Source of the DNA: Corynebacterium sp. 122RC1
GTDB taxonomy: Bacteria; Actinomycetota; Actinomycetes; Mycobacteriales; Mycobacteriaceae
Direction: 5' to 3'
Assembly: GCF_024580955.1 (NCBI RefSeq)
Contig: NZ_JANIKD010000005.1
Location: 104,005 to 168,004 of the forward strand
DNA: 64,000 nt
The translations under genes and the position numbers were made by a program. Positions 17,519-28,115 of this stretch are shown here, one piece after another; position 1 is the stretch's first letter; each line of letters begins with the position of its first letter. The notes below the pieces were generated by a model. That model saw nothing but the letters and a program-made list of their open reading frames with translations, was not told the origin of the DNA and searched no databases.

Positions 17519-18136
17519 GTGGCTAAGCACCGTAAACCAAGCAACAACGTTGCCCGGAACGCAGCGGCAGCCTCCGCTGTGGCAATGGGCGCATCTGCAG
17601 TCCTTGCAAACCCAGCACAAGCTGCTGAAGTTGTTGTGCCAGGTACCGCAATTCGCTTTGAAGTGGCCGGTATTGAGAACGTTCAGGGCATTCAGACTGT
17701 CCCAGGCGTTGAGCAGTGGATTCCTTCCCTGGGCCAGCAGGCCGGGGCTAACTACAACGCAGCCGTTACCGGCCCAGTTGTGCAGACCCCTTCCACTGGT
17801 CAGGCAATCGTGGATATTGCTCGCACCAAGATTGGTTCCCCTTATGTGTGGGGTGCAGCAGGTCCTAATGCTTTCGATTGCTCTGGCTTCACCACTTGGG
17901 TGTACCAGCAGGTTGGCAAAGCTATTCCGCGCACCTCCTACGCGCAGGCAGCTGGTGGTGTGAAGGTGTCCCGCGATCAGCTCCAGGCTGGCGATATCGT
18001 GGCCTTCTACTCTGGCGCATCCCACGTTGGCATCTACACCGGCCACGGCACCGTGATCCACGCGCTGAACTCCAGCACGCCGCTGTCCGAGACCCCGATC
18101 GACTACATGCCGTTCCACTCTGCCGTGCGCTACTAA
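17519..18136 (+). CDS. nlpC: Secreted NlpC/P60 peptidoglycan hydrolase
   Basis: Predicted D,L-endopeptidase that cuts peptidoglycan stem peptides. The 205-residue protein has an N-terminal signal peptide ending near ANPAQA, a short linker, and a C-terminal NlpC/P60 domain (about 95-205) with catalytic Cys in FDCSGFTTW and His in ASHVGIY. The GTG at 17519 is chosen because GGAG lies 6 bases upstream; an in-frame TTG at 17507 would overlap that site. It corresponds to C. glutamicum cg2402 by position. Its long upstream region suggests tight control. Confidence 0.92.
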   Translation: MAKHRKPSNNVARNAAAASAVAMGASAVLANPAQAAEVVVPGTAIRFEVAGIENVQGIQTVPGVEQWIPSLGQQAGANYNAAVTGPVVQTPSTGQAIVDIARTKIGSPYVWGAAGPNAFDCSGFTTWVYQQVGKAIPRTSYAQAAGGVKVSRDQLQAGDIVAFYSGASHVGIYTGHGTVIHALNSSTPLSETPIDYMPFHSAVRY

Positions 18137-18184
18137 GAGCGCACGAACCATGGCAAGAGCATGGCAATAACCGCGCGCGGTAGC

Positions 18185-18218
18185 AGTCCCTCTCCCTACC
18201 AGGAGGGGGACTTTTTTT
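18185..18218 (+). terminator. Terminator after nlpC
   Basis: AGTCCCTCTCC with GGAGGGGGACT (one mismatch), followed by seven T. Confidence 0.9.
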
Positions 18219-18315
18219 CGTTTAGTCGCCGCCCTTGCGCCCCATTTCTTTAGTCACACTAGCCACAGTGGTCACTGTTTTGCTGGGCATTGTTATGCGT
18301 AGCGCGCACTGCGTT

Positions 18316-18321
18316 TATAGT
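18316..18321 (+). promoter_or_regulatory. -10 element TATAGT before the second NlpC/P60 gene
   Basis: TATAGT lies 74 bp before the GTG start. Upstream is a small palindrome CAGTG-GT-CACTG (near 18266-18277) that could be an operator. Confidence 0.5.
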
Positions 18322-18395
18322 GTGTACGTTCGTGTTTTTCTTAGTTTGTCAGTCTTCTGGCTGATCTCTTAGCTGCCCCACCCCCAGGAATGTTT

Positions 18396-19415
18396 GTGAA
18401 GTTCTCCCGCCTTCTCCTTGTTGCTGCTACCTGCACTGCATTGGTGCCCATTACTTCCGCCACCATGGTGTCTCATGCTCAAAACATCGAGGAGCTGATC
18501 GCATCTATGGAAACTATTTCCACGGAAGCGGGCGCCAAGAACGAGGAAGTCAAGCAACTCGAAATTGACCTGGAGACCAGCGGGCAAGAGGTTGCGGAAT
18601 TGAGCGCTCATGTGGCTCAAGCTACGGATCAAGTGAATGCGGCAATCGCCGAGCAGGAGGCGTACCGCTTTGAGGTGAACCGCATTGCCTCTGCGAAGTA
18701 TCGCGGTGCCACTATTGACCCGCTCACCAACGCCATTTCCGCGGAGAATCCGCAAAACGCTCTTGACCGTGCGGCGTACATGACGCTCCTTGGGGACAAG
18801 GCAAATAGCGCCCTGGCGCAGCTCACTGAGGCGCGCGAGGAAGCCGTGGAGCGCCGCGGAGAGCTCACCCGCGCGAAGGCTCGTGCGCAGCTCAAGCAGT
18901 TGGATCTGGAGGAGCGCAAGAAGGAACTCCACACCCAACAGGAGGAGCTTGAGGCGAAGGCCCGTGAAATCCAGGAGAAGGTGAGCGCCCTCGGCCCCGC
19001 AGAGCGTGCGCTGTGGGAAGCGAAGAACGGCCCGGTTGAATATTCGCTTGCCGGCGTTTCCGGTTCCAACGCCGCGGGCATGGAGGCCCTCACCGCGGCA
19101 ATGACCAAACTGGGTTCCCCGTACTCCTGGGGCGGAATCGGCCCAGACGCCTTCGACTGCTCGGGCCTGGTGTACTGGGCGTACCAGCAGCAGGGCAAGA
19201 CGCTCCCGCGCACCTCCCAAGCGCAAATGGCTGGTGGCACTCCCGTGAGCCGCGCGGAGCTGCAGCCTGGCGATGTGGTCGGCTACTATCCAGGTGCCAC
19301 CCACGTCGGTATCTACGCGGGCAACGGCATGCTCATCCACGCGTCTGACTACGGCATTCCCGTCCAGGTTGTTCCTGTAGACTCCATGCCGTTCTACGGC
19401 GCACGCCGTTACTAG
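18396..19415 (+). CDS. Secreted NlpC/P60 hydrolase with coiled-coil domain (RipC-like)
   Basis: A signal peptide (cleavage near SHAQ) is followed by a long coiled coil (about 30-210, rich in Glu/Lys/Ala) and a C-terminal NlpC/P60 domain with FDCSGLVYW (Cys) and ATHVGIY (His). This is the layout of RipC-type hydrolases in which the coiled coil holds the enzyme inactive until an FtsEX-type complex engages it. I prefer the GTG at 18396 because AGGA is 6 bases upstream; the ATG at 18390 is too close to it. The length is 339 aa. It is the counterpart of C. glutamicum cg2401, and the pair with nlpC is conserved. Confidence 0.9.
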   Translation: MKFSRLLLVAATCTALVPITSATMVSHAQNIEELIASMETISTEAGAKNEEVKQLEIDLETSGQEVAELSAHVAQATDQVNAAIAEQEAYRFEVNRIASAKYRGATIDPLTNAISAENPQNALDRAAYMTLLGDKANSALAQLTEAREEAVERRGELTRAKARAQLKQLDLEERKKELHTQQEELEAKAREIQEKVSALGPAERALWEAKNGPVEYSLAGVSGSNAAGMEALTAAMTKLGSPYSWGGIGPDAFDCSGLVYWAYQQQGKTLPRTSQAQMAGGTPVSRAELQPGDVVGYYPGATHVGIYAGNGMLIHASDYGIPVQVVPVDSMPFYGARRY

Positions 19416-19487
19416 TCACCACCAACGCCACCGCGGGTACCGACGGCGCGGCGTGGCAAAACACTCAAGGAAGGCAGGGCTGCAGGC

Positions 19488-20621
19488 ATGGGCAAAGTGC
19501 TGCTTGTCACCAATGACTTCCCACCCACCATCGGTGGCATCCAGTCCTACCTGCGCGATTTTCTGTCCACCCTCGATCCCGCTGATGTGGTGGTGTTTGC
19601 CTCCACGCAGGATTTCGTCGCTGCAAGGGAATATGATGCCTCATTGCCCTTCCCGGTGGTTCGCTGGCCGCGAAAGGTGATGCTGCCTACCCCGGCGACG
19701 GCAAAGAAGATGACGCAGCTCATCAACGACTTCGGGATTGACACGGTGTGGTTTGGAGCCGCAGCTCCCTTGGCGCTCATGGCGAAGGCTGCGCACAAGG
19801 CAGGTGCGCGCCGCGTTGTTGCCTCCACTCATGGGCATGAGGTGGGGTGGTCCATGCTGCCGGGGGCCCGCCAGGCGTTGCGGTTCATCGGTGAGCACAC
19901 CGATGTGATCACGTACATTTCCGGATATACGCTGGGGCGGTTTCGTCGGGCGTTCGGCCCTCACGCCTCGTGGGCGCACTTGCCCTCCGGCGTGGATCCG
20001 GAGCGCTTCGCCCCCTTGCCCACTGGACAGCGCGAACGGGTACTCGTAGACCTCAAGGCTCCCAAGGAGGCGCCGCTCGTGGTGTGCGTTTCCAGGCTGG
20101 TGCCCCGCAAGGGCCAGGACGCGCTGATTCGCGCGCTGCCACTCATCCAGGAACGTGTACCGCAGGCGCAGCTCGTGCTGGTGGGGCAGGGGAGCTATGA
20201 ACAAAAGCTACGGCACATGGCCAGCTCTAGCCCGAGCGCCGATTCGATTCGCTTCACAGGCAGGGTGAGCGAGGAGGAAATGGTGTCCTGGCTTCAGGTG
20301 GCAAGTGTTGTTGCCATGCCGTGCCGGACCCGTGGCTGGGGTCTGGACGTAGAAGGTCTGGGGATCGTGTTCCTGGAGGGACAGTCCTGCGGCGTTCCCG
20401 TGGTTGCCGGCGATTCCGGTGGGGCGCCGGAAACTGTCACTGAATCCAGTGGCGTGGTGGTCGACGGCAGGAACGTACCCAAGGTGGCCGCGGCGGTAGC
20501 GGCGATTCTGGAAGATCCCGCCCATGCACAGGCAATGGGGGCGGCCGGGCGAAAGCATGTGCTGGAGGAATGGACCTGGGAAGTGATGGGCGCCCGCCTG
20601 CGAGCCCTGCTGAGCAATTAA
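19488..20621 (+). CDS. pimB: GDP-mannose-dependent alpha-mannosyltransferase PimB'
   Basis: GT4 family GT-B enzyme that adds the second mannose to phosphatidylinositol mannoside, an early step toward lipomannan. The 377-residue protein shows the N-terminal glycine-rich loop TIGGIQSY, the sugar-nucleotide segment HLPSGVDPERF, the VSRLVPRKG strand-loop, and the E-x7-E motif in EGLGIVFLE. No signal peptide or membrane helix, fitting a cytoplasmic-face enzyme. It corresponds to C. glutamicum PimB' and Rv2188c by sequence and position. Confidence 0.92.
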   Translation: MGKVLLVTNDFPPTIGGIQSYLRDFLSTLDPADVVVFASTQDFVAAREYDASLPFPVVRWPRKVMLPTPATAKKMTQLINDFGIDTVWFGAAAPLALMAKAAHKAGARRVVASTHGHEVGWSMLPGARQALRFIGEHTDVITYISGYTLGRFRRAFGPHASWAHLPSGVDPERFAPLPTGQRERVLVDLKAPKEAPLVVCVSRLVPRKGQDALIRALPLIQERVPQAQLVLVGQGSYEQKLRHMASSSPSADSIRFTGRVSEEEMVSWLQVASVVAMPCRTRGWGLDVEGLGIVFLEGQSCGVPVVAGDSGGAPETVTESSGVVVDGRNVPKVAAAVAAILEDPAHAQAMGAAGRKHVLEEWTWEVMGARLRALLSN

Positions 20622-20636
20622 TCCAACAGCACTTGC

Positions 20637-20642
20637 TATACT
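20637..20642 (+). promoter_or_regulatory. -10 element TATACT before glk
   Basis: TATACT lies 53 bp before the glk ATG and 16 bp after the pimB' stop codon; a matching -35 is not clear. Confidence 0.5.
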
Positions 20643-20694
20643 GACAAGGTTGTCTGCATTTTTGCAGGTCAAGTGAGCAAGTGAAGGCGGATCC

Positions 20695-21681
20695 ATGACC
20701 ACCATGACCACCATGTCTAGCAAAGTCCCCACGGGGCAAAGCCTCACTGAGGGGCAAAGCCTCACGGTGGGAATTGACATCGGCGGTACGAACATGCGCG
20801 CTGGGGTTGTGTCGCCGCAGGGCGAAATCCTCGACTCTCGCCAACGCCCCACGGAAAGCACCACCGAGGCCTTGGACAAAGGCATCGTTGAACTTGTGGA
20901 GCAGTTGCAGCGAGAGTACCCGGTGGAAGCTGTGGGAATTGCTGTGGCGGGCTTCTTGGATCCGGAGTGTGAAACGGTGCGCTTCGCGCCGCATCTTCCG
21001 TGGCGCGACCGACCAGCGCGAGCAATCCTCGCCGAGAAGCTGGGGCTGCCGGTGCGTTTGGAGCACGACGCCAACGCCGCGGCGTGGGGCGAGTATCAAT
21101 TCGGTGCGGCCCAGGGTGAAGACAATTGGGTGCTGTTCGCAATCGGTACCGGGATCGGGGCCACGGTGATGACCGGCGGGGAAATCTACCGCGGCGCGTT
21201 TGGCACCGCCCCCGAGTTCGGCCACCTCACGGTGGTGCGCGACGGCCGTGAGTGTGCCTGCGGCAAGCGCGGTTGCCTTGAGCGCTACTGTTCCGGCACC
21301 GCACTGGAAACCTCGGCACGTGAGATCTTGGCGGCGTCGGAACGCCCCTCCTCCCTTCGGGGGGTCTCCCGTTTGAGCGGGAAGACCGTGATGGAGCACG
21401 CTCGCGCCGGTGATCCCTTGGCGCTGGAGGTGTTCGCGGAGTTTTCCTCGTGGCTCGGCCAAGCGCTGTCCATTGTGGCAGATGTGCTGGACCCGGGATT
21501 GATCCTGATCGGGGGTGGCCTCTCCGACGCGCAAGATCTTTATCTTGAGCCCGCTCGAAAGGCCATGGCGCAGCAAATTGTGGGGGCGGGGTATCGCCCT
21601 TTGCCGGACGTTTCGGTAGCAAAACTGGGCGGTGATGCGGGTATGATCGGAGTATCTGATCTTGCCCGCGGGCTGCTCTAG
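20695..21681 (+). CDS. glk: ROK-family glucokinase
   Basis: ATP-dependent glucokinase feeding glycolysis. The 328-residue protein has the phosphate loop GIDIGGTNMRAG (about residues 23-34), the segment LEHDANAAAWGE with the catalytic Asp, and the ROK zinc motif CACGKRGCLE, which separates it from polyphosphate glucokinases. GAAGGCGG precedes the ATG. The N-terminus has unusual duplications: ATGACCACC twice, and an 18-bp tandem repeat encoding GQSLTE/GQSLTV. ATGs at 20704 and 20713 are possible alternative starts. Confidence 0.9.
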   Translation: MTTMTTMSSKVPTGQSLTEGQSLTVGIDIGGTNMRAGVVSPQGEILDSRQRPTESTTEALDKGIVELVEQLQREYPVEAVGIAVAGFLDPECETVRFAPHLPWRDRPARAILAEKLGLPVRLEHDANAAAWGEYQFGAAQGEDNWVLFAIGTGIGATVMTGGEIYRGAFGTAPEFGHLTVVRDGRECACGKRGCLERYCSGTALETSAREILAASERPSSLRGVSRLSGKTVMEHARAGDPLALEVFAEFSSWLGQALSIVADVLDPGLILIGGGLSDAQDLYLEPARKAMAQQIVGAGYRPLPDVSVAKLGGDAGMIGVSDLARGLL

Positions 21682-21763
21682 CGCATGCCATAGCACCTGT
21701 GCTTCCACCCTCTGGGCAAGGCGGCCCACACACCCCTGCCGAGGACCAGCCGAGGAGCGCACG

Positions 21764-22495
21764 ATGCAGCAAAACAAGTGGTACTGGACGTTTAAGCACA
21801 TCCTGGTGGGGCCGCTGTTACGGGTGTACAACCGGCCAGAGATCATTGGCGCACACAATATTCCGGCAACGGGTGGGGCGCTGCTGGTGTCCAATCACCA
21901 GGCCGTGATGGATTCCTTTTACCTGCCGCTGTTGTGCCCACGCCAGATCGTGTTCCCGGCGAAGAAGGAGTACTTCACCACCGAAGGCGCGGTGGGCAAG
22001 CTGCAAAAGTGGTTCTTTAGCTCGGTGGGGCAAATCCCCATTGACCGTGACGCCCCTGATGCCATGGATAAGCTCCTCGCCGCGGCAAAGAGCGTGCTGG
22101 ACGCAGGCGAGGTCTTTGGCATCTACCCGGAGGGCACCCGCTCGCCAGACGGCCGCATCTACCGCGGCAAGACCGGCATGGCGCGCATTGCGCTGAGCAA
22201 CGAGGCGCCGGTGGTGCCGGTTGCCATGATCGGCTCCCGAAACGCGAATCCTATCGGTTCCTGGGTGCCTCGCCCGGCAAAGGTCATTATCAAAGTGGGG
22301 GAGCCTATCGACGCGCGCGCGTGGGCAGCGGAGCAGGGTTTTGCCCCGGACTCACACGAGGCAGTACGCGGCTTCACCGACAAGATGATGCATACTCTCG
22401 CTGAGCTCGCGGGGCAGCCGTATGTGGACATGTATGCCGCGGACGTGAAGGCCTCCCTCGAAGCCGGTAAGGGATATCCGGAGGGCGCGCGCTGA
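21764..22495 (+). CDS. plsC: 1-acyl-sn-glycerol-3-phosphate acyltransferase family protein
   Basis: Lysophospholipid acyltransferase of the PlsC family. The catalytic H-x4-D motif is NHQAVMD (about residue 44), and the phosphate-binding motif is YPEGTRS (about 120). The ATG at 21764 is preceded by GAGGAG. The length is 243 aa. It is adjacent to pimB'/glk and to a mannosyltransferase, as for Rv2182c. The stop codons of this gene and the next, convergent one abut (TGATCA). Confidence 0.9.
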   Translation: MQQNKWYWTFKHILVGPLLRVYNRPEIIGAHNIPATGGALLVSNHQAVMDSFYLPLLCPRQIVFPAKKEYFTTEGAVGKLQKWFFSSVGQIPIDRDAPDAMDKLLAAAKSVLDAGEVFGIYPEGTRSPDGRIYRGKTGMARIALSNEAPVVPVAMIGSRNANPIGSWVPRPAKVIIKVGEPIDARAWAAEQGFAPDSHEAVRGFTDKMMHTLAELAGQPYVDMYAADVKASLEAGKGYPEGAR

Positions 22496-23722
22496 TCAGG
22501 CTGGTGTTGGGGTTGTAGGTGCCCGCCAACCGCCACACAGCACCACCGCGGGCACCGCTACGAGCAGCGCCAGGGTGAAGAGGATGTAGGCCTCGGATAG
22601 CACAAGGGCGGTGCTGGGAAGCCAATGTGGGCCCACGCCAGCGATTAACGCCGTAAGCCCGCTGACTGCCACCAGTGCTCGCGCCTGCCTACGACCCCGC
22701 CCTTTAGCCCAATAGCGCTGTGCAAGCGCACCCGTATAGACCAACAGAATCGCCATCCACACCCAGTGGTGTGACCAACTCACCGGCGAGCACAACAGCG
22801 CCACCGCAGCGTTGGCAAGCAGCGCTGCCGGGAAGGCGCCGCGCCGCACGAGCAGCAGCATGACGATTACCACCAGCGGTATCAACCCAAGGCTCAAGCC
22901 CAGCCAACTCGTCCCAGTAAGCTGCGGATTCCTTTGCAAGAATCCCTCAAAAGACTGGTTGGTCACCCACGCGAGGCCACCGATTCGCGATGGCTCGCGC
23001 ACGGTCTCCATCCAGTACTCCCGTGAAGTGTCTGGAGAGATCACCCACGCCAGCGCACTGCACAACACTCCTGAAGCAACAGCGTAAGAAGCTGCCCTCC
23101 ATTGCTTGCGTACCAAGAAATACAGCCCAAATACCGCTGGGGTGAGCTTGATCGCTGCCGCAATGCCAACGCCCACGCCTTGGAATTTGCCGAACAACCC
23201 TGAACTGCCTTTGCCGTGGAGGGTGTCCACCATCACCAGCCACATGAGCAGCACGTTGATCTGCCCGAAGCCCAAGGTCTCGCGCACGGGTTCCAAGAAG
23301 AGCAGCGGCAGGGTGATGACAGCGGCCAGTGTGCCTGCACGAGGCGTAGTGGTACCGACGTGCGCCAGCGTGAGCCGCACACAATGCCACAGGGCGGCCA
23401 CGGTTGCCAGGGTAAACAAGGTGCTGCCGAGTTCCAGGGGGATCACTGCAAGCAGGCTAAACAGTAGGGCGGCAAATGGGGGATAGGTGAACGGTAGGTT
23501 GATCCCGGCTACGGAGTACAACTGTGAATACAGCGGTTCGCCTGCGAGAAATGCTGCGCCGCCGTGGCGGTAGACGTCGTAGTCAATGTGATAGCGGATC
23601 AGGGGGAGATCCTCGCGCCAGAATGAGAGGGGGTCGATGACCCACAAGCACAGTGCAACTACCGCAAGGGGTACAACGAGGAGCCCAAAAGCGGTGTTGA
23701 GGCGAGGGACACTGGCTTTCAT
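22496..23722 (-). CDS. Polyprenyl-phosphate-mannose-dependent mannosyltransferase (GT-C, GT87-like)
   Basis: An integral membrane protein of 408 residues with about ten hydrophobic helices. The first extracytoplasmic loop has the acidic pair in HIDYDVYRHGG expected for GT-C catalysis, and a conserved PFTYPPFAALL segment follows. By family and position it matches Rv2181 and the corynebacterial MptC/MptD enzymes that add alpha-1,2-mannose branches to lipomannan. I cannot tell which of these it is. It is divergent from the exoribonuclease gene. Confidence 0.82.
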   Translation of the reverse strand: MKASVPRLNTAFGLLVVPLAVVALCLWVIDPLSFWREDLPLIRYHIDYDVYRHGGAAFLAGEPLYSQLYSVAGINLPFTYPPFAALLFSLLAVIPLELGSTLFTLATVAALWHCVRLTLAHVGTTTPRAGTLAAVITLPLLFLEPVRETLGFGQINVLLMWLVMVDTLHGKGSSGLFGKFQGVGVGIAAAIKLTPAVFGLYFLVRKQWRAASYAVASGVLCSALAWVISPDTSREYWMETVREPSRIGGLAWVTNQSFEGFLQRNPQLTGTSWLGLSLGLIPLVVIVMLLLVRRGAFPAALLANAAVALLCSPVSWSHHWVWMAILLVYTGALAQRYWAKGRGRRQARALVAVSGLTALIAGVGPHWLPSTALVLSEAYILFTLALLVAVPAVVLCGGWRAPTTPTPA

Positions 23723-23776
23723 GATGTGGTTGAGCGTAGCAAACGGGCGGACGCGAGGGACGCGAAAAAGGGGGTG

Positions 23777-23782
23777 TACTCT
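23777..23782 (+). promoter_or_regulatory. Putative -10 element TACTCT before the exoribonuclease gene
   Basis: TACTCT lies 45 bp before the GTG at 23828, within the 105-bp divergent gap. Confidence 0.35.
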
Positions 23783-23827
23783 TGGCTTCCGAACGCTCTT
23801 GCTGCAAACAACGATTGGGGAAGGTCT

Positions 23828-24337
23828 GTGCGCTATTTTTATGACACCGAATTCATTGAGGATGGCCGCACGATCGACCTTGTTTCAATTGGCATCGTGG
23901 CTGAGGACGGCCGAGAATACTATGCGGTGAGCACAGACGCCCAGTTGGGGAAGGCGAATCGTTGGGTGCGTGAAAATGTGCTGGACAAGCTCCCGAACCC
24001 TTCCAGCGATGCGTGGCGTAGCAATGAACGCATCCGCGCAGATGTGCTTGCGTTTCTGACAGATGCCCCAACCCCGCCCCAGTTGTGGGCCTGGGTGGGT
24101 GCGTATGACCATGTGGTTTTGGCACAGCTTTGGGGGGACATGGCGGGCCTGCCAAATGCGATCCCGCGCTATACCAGGGAGCTGCGCCAGTATTGGGAGA
24201 TGGCAGGGCGCCCAAAGCTACCGGAGTTGCCCGCCGGCAACCATGACGCCCTCGTGGACGCCCGCCACAACTTGCGCAAGTTCGAGGTGTGCGCGCGCGT
24301 CTTGCCATTGAACAAGAGGGGCGCGGTGGCGCGGTAG
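23828..24337 (+). CDS. DEDD-type 3'-5' exoribonuclease (Rv2179c family)
   Basis: A compact 169-residue RNase T/DnaQ-like exonuclease. Metal-binding residues are visible in YDTEF (first D and E), AYDHVVL (second D) and HDALVDARH (H and last D). The start GTG at 23828 gives the family N-terminus MRYFYDTEFIEDG and has GGGGAAGG upstream; the longer in-frame extension is not conserved. The M. tuberculosis homologue Rv2179c, which also neighbours aroG, is a 3' exoribonuclease. Confidence 0.9.
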   Translation: MRYFYDTEFIEDGRTIDLVSIGIVAEDGREYYAVSTDAQLGKANRWVRENVLDKLPNPSSDAWRSNERIRADVLAFLTDAPTPPQLWAWVGAYDHVVLAQLWGDMAGLPNAIPRYTRELRQYWEMAGRPKLPELPAGNHDALVDARHNLRKFEVCARVLPLNKRGAVAR

Positions 24338-24344
24338 CCGCCTG

Positions 24345-24360
24345 GCGCTTTACAAAGCGC
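24345..24360. repeat. Palindrome GCGCTTT-AC-AAAGCGC upstream of aroG
   Basis: Seven-base perfect arms with a 2-bp centre, just after the exoribonuclease stop and 67 bp before the aroG ATG. The loop is too short for a good RNA hairpin and there is no T-run, so a protein binding site is the better reading. Confidence 0.5.
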
Positions 24361-24417
24361 TGCGTGCGCAAACGCTGGGTTTAATAGGGTTTTTTGGGGT
24401 AATGGCACCAAAATTAA

Positions 24418-25827
<1,410 letters not shown>

Positions 25828-25831
25828 CCCT

Positions 25832-28069
25832 TTACACCACCCTCAGGCGGATGGTGGAGCCTGGCTCCGCCCTTCCGCCGGATGGGGATTGCCACAGCAC
25901 CCGCTCTGTTCCGTCAGGCGAGGTGCTGTTTGTGATTTCTACGCTAAACCCGGCATCCTCGAGGCGCTGCACGGCCGAGTCGAGCCTGCTGCCTATGACC
26001 CTGGGCACGTCGACAAGCCCCGCGAGGTTCAGCGTGACCCGTGCCTGCGATGGGTCTACCAGGGTGCCTTCGCGGGGGCTGAGGGAAGTGACTTCGTCGG
26101 CGCTTGAACCGCTTTCGGAATCTGCGCGGGCTACGCCTTCCACCACGATGCCGGCTTCGGCGAGGGCGGTGGTGGCTTCTTGGCGGGTCATGCCGACGAC
26201 GTCGGGGATTTCCACGGCGGTGGAGATTTCCAGGGTCACCTTGGAGCCGCGTGGAAGCGTGGTGCCTGCTGCGGGGACGGTGCCAATGGCGTTGCCGCCC
26301 TCGGTTTCCGCGTCAAACTTGCGGGTGACGTTCACGTCCAAGCCCTCCTCTTCCAGGGCTTTGAGCGCATCCTCTTCGCTGAGCTGCGCGACGTTCGGAA
26401 TGGTGGTGGGTGCGGGCCCCTTCGAAACGGCAACGCGCACCTCGGAATCCACGGCAACGGTACTGCCAACGGCGGGTGAAGTACTGCTCACGTACCCCGC
26501 CGGCACATCATCCGAGTACTCCTCCTCCGCCTCCACGGCGCGAAGCCCATACTGGCTCAGCACGGCGGCGTAGCTTCCAAAGGTGTCCTGCGCGCTGAAG
26601 CTAGGCACCTCGGGTTGGCCCAGCGACACCAGCACCGTCACCTCGCGCCCGCGAACTTGCCGCTCGCCCTCGCTCGGGACGGTGCCAACCACCTGCGTCT
26701 CGGGAACTTCGTTGCTATACACGCTCTCCGTGCTCGCGTTGAACCCGGCTTCTTGGATCACGGCGACGGCCTCCACCTGGTCCATGCCCAGCACCTGTGG
26801 GATCTCCCCGTAACGCCCCGAGCCGAACCACCACGCGCCCACGGCGATCGCGGCGGTGAGTAGCATCACGAACAGCGACCAGAAAAACGTGGCCGCCTTC
26901 GAGCGGTTCGTCACGGGTTTGCTCTGAACAGGAGCGGGGACAGGAGCGGGGACGGGAGCGGGGGCGGGGGCGGCAGGCACGGGAGCATTTCCGACGCCCC
27001 CAGGCGCTACAGGTGCAGGGGGAGCGACTACTTGCGGCTGCACCGTGGTTTCAGCCACAGGTGCCGGTTCAGGCGCCGGTTCCGGAGTGGGTGCGGAGGT
27101 GGCTGCGGGTACTTCTGTGGGTGCGGAGGTGGCTTCGGCGATGTGTTTGGTCACCATCGTGGCATCTTGGAGTGGCACCACGGCGGTGTGTTCGCTTGCG
27201 GCGGCATGCTGTGGGATGGGGATGGTGTAGGCGGGAAGGCCGAGCTCTTGGCTGACGTCCTCGAGTGCGTTGAGGAACTCGCCGGCGTTGGCAAAGCGCT
27301 CGCTGGTGTCCAAGGAGGTAGCGGTGGCCACGAGTTCGTCGAACAGCTTTGGCGTGCCTGGTGTGAGGCTGCTGGGCTGTGGCACTGGGGTGTGCAGACG
27401 CTGGTAGGCGTGGGCGAGTTCGGTGTCTCCGGCAAAGGGGGTTTTCCCGGTGAGGAGCTCAAACAGGAGGATGCCCGCGGAGTAGACGTCGGAAGCGGGC
27501 CCGATTTCATCCCCATTGACCTGCTCGGGGGAAAGGTAGGCCACGGTGCCCACGATTTGGTGCCCGGTTGCCTGCGCGGCGGAAGCTGCGCGGACCAAGC
27601 CAAAGTCGGTGAGTTTTACCAGGTGGTCCTGGTTAATCAGCGCGTTATCCGGCTTGATATCACGGTGGACCAATCCTGCGCGGTGGGCCACTGCAAGGCC
27701 CGTGAGAATGTCACGCATTACGGCTGCCGCGGCGTGCGGTGGCAGCGGGCCGCGTTCGGCGAGCAGTTCGCGCAGGGTGCCGCCGTGGATGAGCTCCATG
27801 ATGAGGAAGATGTGTTCGCCTTCTGCGTTGAAGTCGTACACGCCCACGATGTTGGGGTGGGTGAGGTTTGCCATGGAGAGGGCTTCCCTGCGGAATCGCT
27901 GGGCAAAAACGGCGTCGCCGGCGTAGCGTGCGTCCATCACCTTGGCGGCCACGAGGCGCCCCAATCGGGTGTCGGTGCAACGGTACACAGTGGACATGCC
28001 GCCACGCGCAATCGGTGCTTCGATGCGGTAGCGGTTTTCCAAAAGATCGCCGGACTGTAGAAATGCCAT
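25832..28069 (-). CDS. pknL: Serine/threonine protein kinase with five PASTA domains (PknL)
   Basis: Membrane kinase that reads cell-wall state. The kinase domain (about residues 14-280) has ARGGMS in the glycine loop, AAKVM with the ATP Lys, HRDIKPDN, and DFG. A Pro/Ala/Thr-rich juxtamembrane linker (about 300-385) and one membrane helix (about 390-412) follow. The outer part consists of five PASTA repeats to residue 745, each starting with an I/V-P-x-V/F pattern. The neighbouring Rv2175c-like gene, divergent from it, encodes the known PknL substrate in M. tuberculosis. Confidence 0.94.
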   Translation of the reverse strand: MAFLQSGDLLENRYRIEAPIARGGMSTVYRCTDTRLGRLVAAKVMDARYAGDAVFAQRFRREALSMANLTHPNIVGVYDFNAEGEHIFLIMELIHGGTLRELLAERGPLPPHAAAAVMRDILTGLAVAHRAGLVHRDIKPDNALINQDHLVKLTDFGLVRAASAAQATGHQIVGTVAYLSPEQVNGDEIGPASDVYSAGILLFELLTGKTPFAGDTELAHAYQRLHTPVPQPSSLTPGTPKLFDELVATATSLDTSERFANAGEFLNALEDVSQELGLPAYTIPIPQHAAASEHTAVVPLQDATMVTKHIAEATSAPTEVPAATSAPTPEPAPEPAPVAETTVQPQVVAPPAPVAPGGVGNAPVPAAPAPAPVPAPVPAPVQSKPVTNRSKAATFFWSLFVMLLTAAIAVGAWWFGSGRYGEIPQVLGMDQVEAVAVIQEAGFNASTESVYSNEVPETQVVGTVPSEGERQVRGREVTVLVSLGQPEVPSFSAQDTFGSYAAVLSQYGLRAVEAEEEYSDDVPAGYVSSTSPAVGSTVAVDSEVRVAVSKGPAPTTIPNVAQLSEEDALKALEEEGLDVNVTRKFDAETEGGNAIGTVPAAGTTLPRGSKVTLEISTAVEIPDVVGMTRQEATTALAEAGIVVEGVARADSESGSSADEVTSLSPREGTLVDPSQARVTLNLAGLVDVPRVIGSRLDSAVQRLEDAGFSVEITNSTSPDGTERVLWQSPSGGRAEPGSTIRLRVV

Positions 28070-28115
28070 GCCTCCCAGTATGGACGATCCTCAAGGGTTG
28101 GTGTGAAATGTGCGC

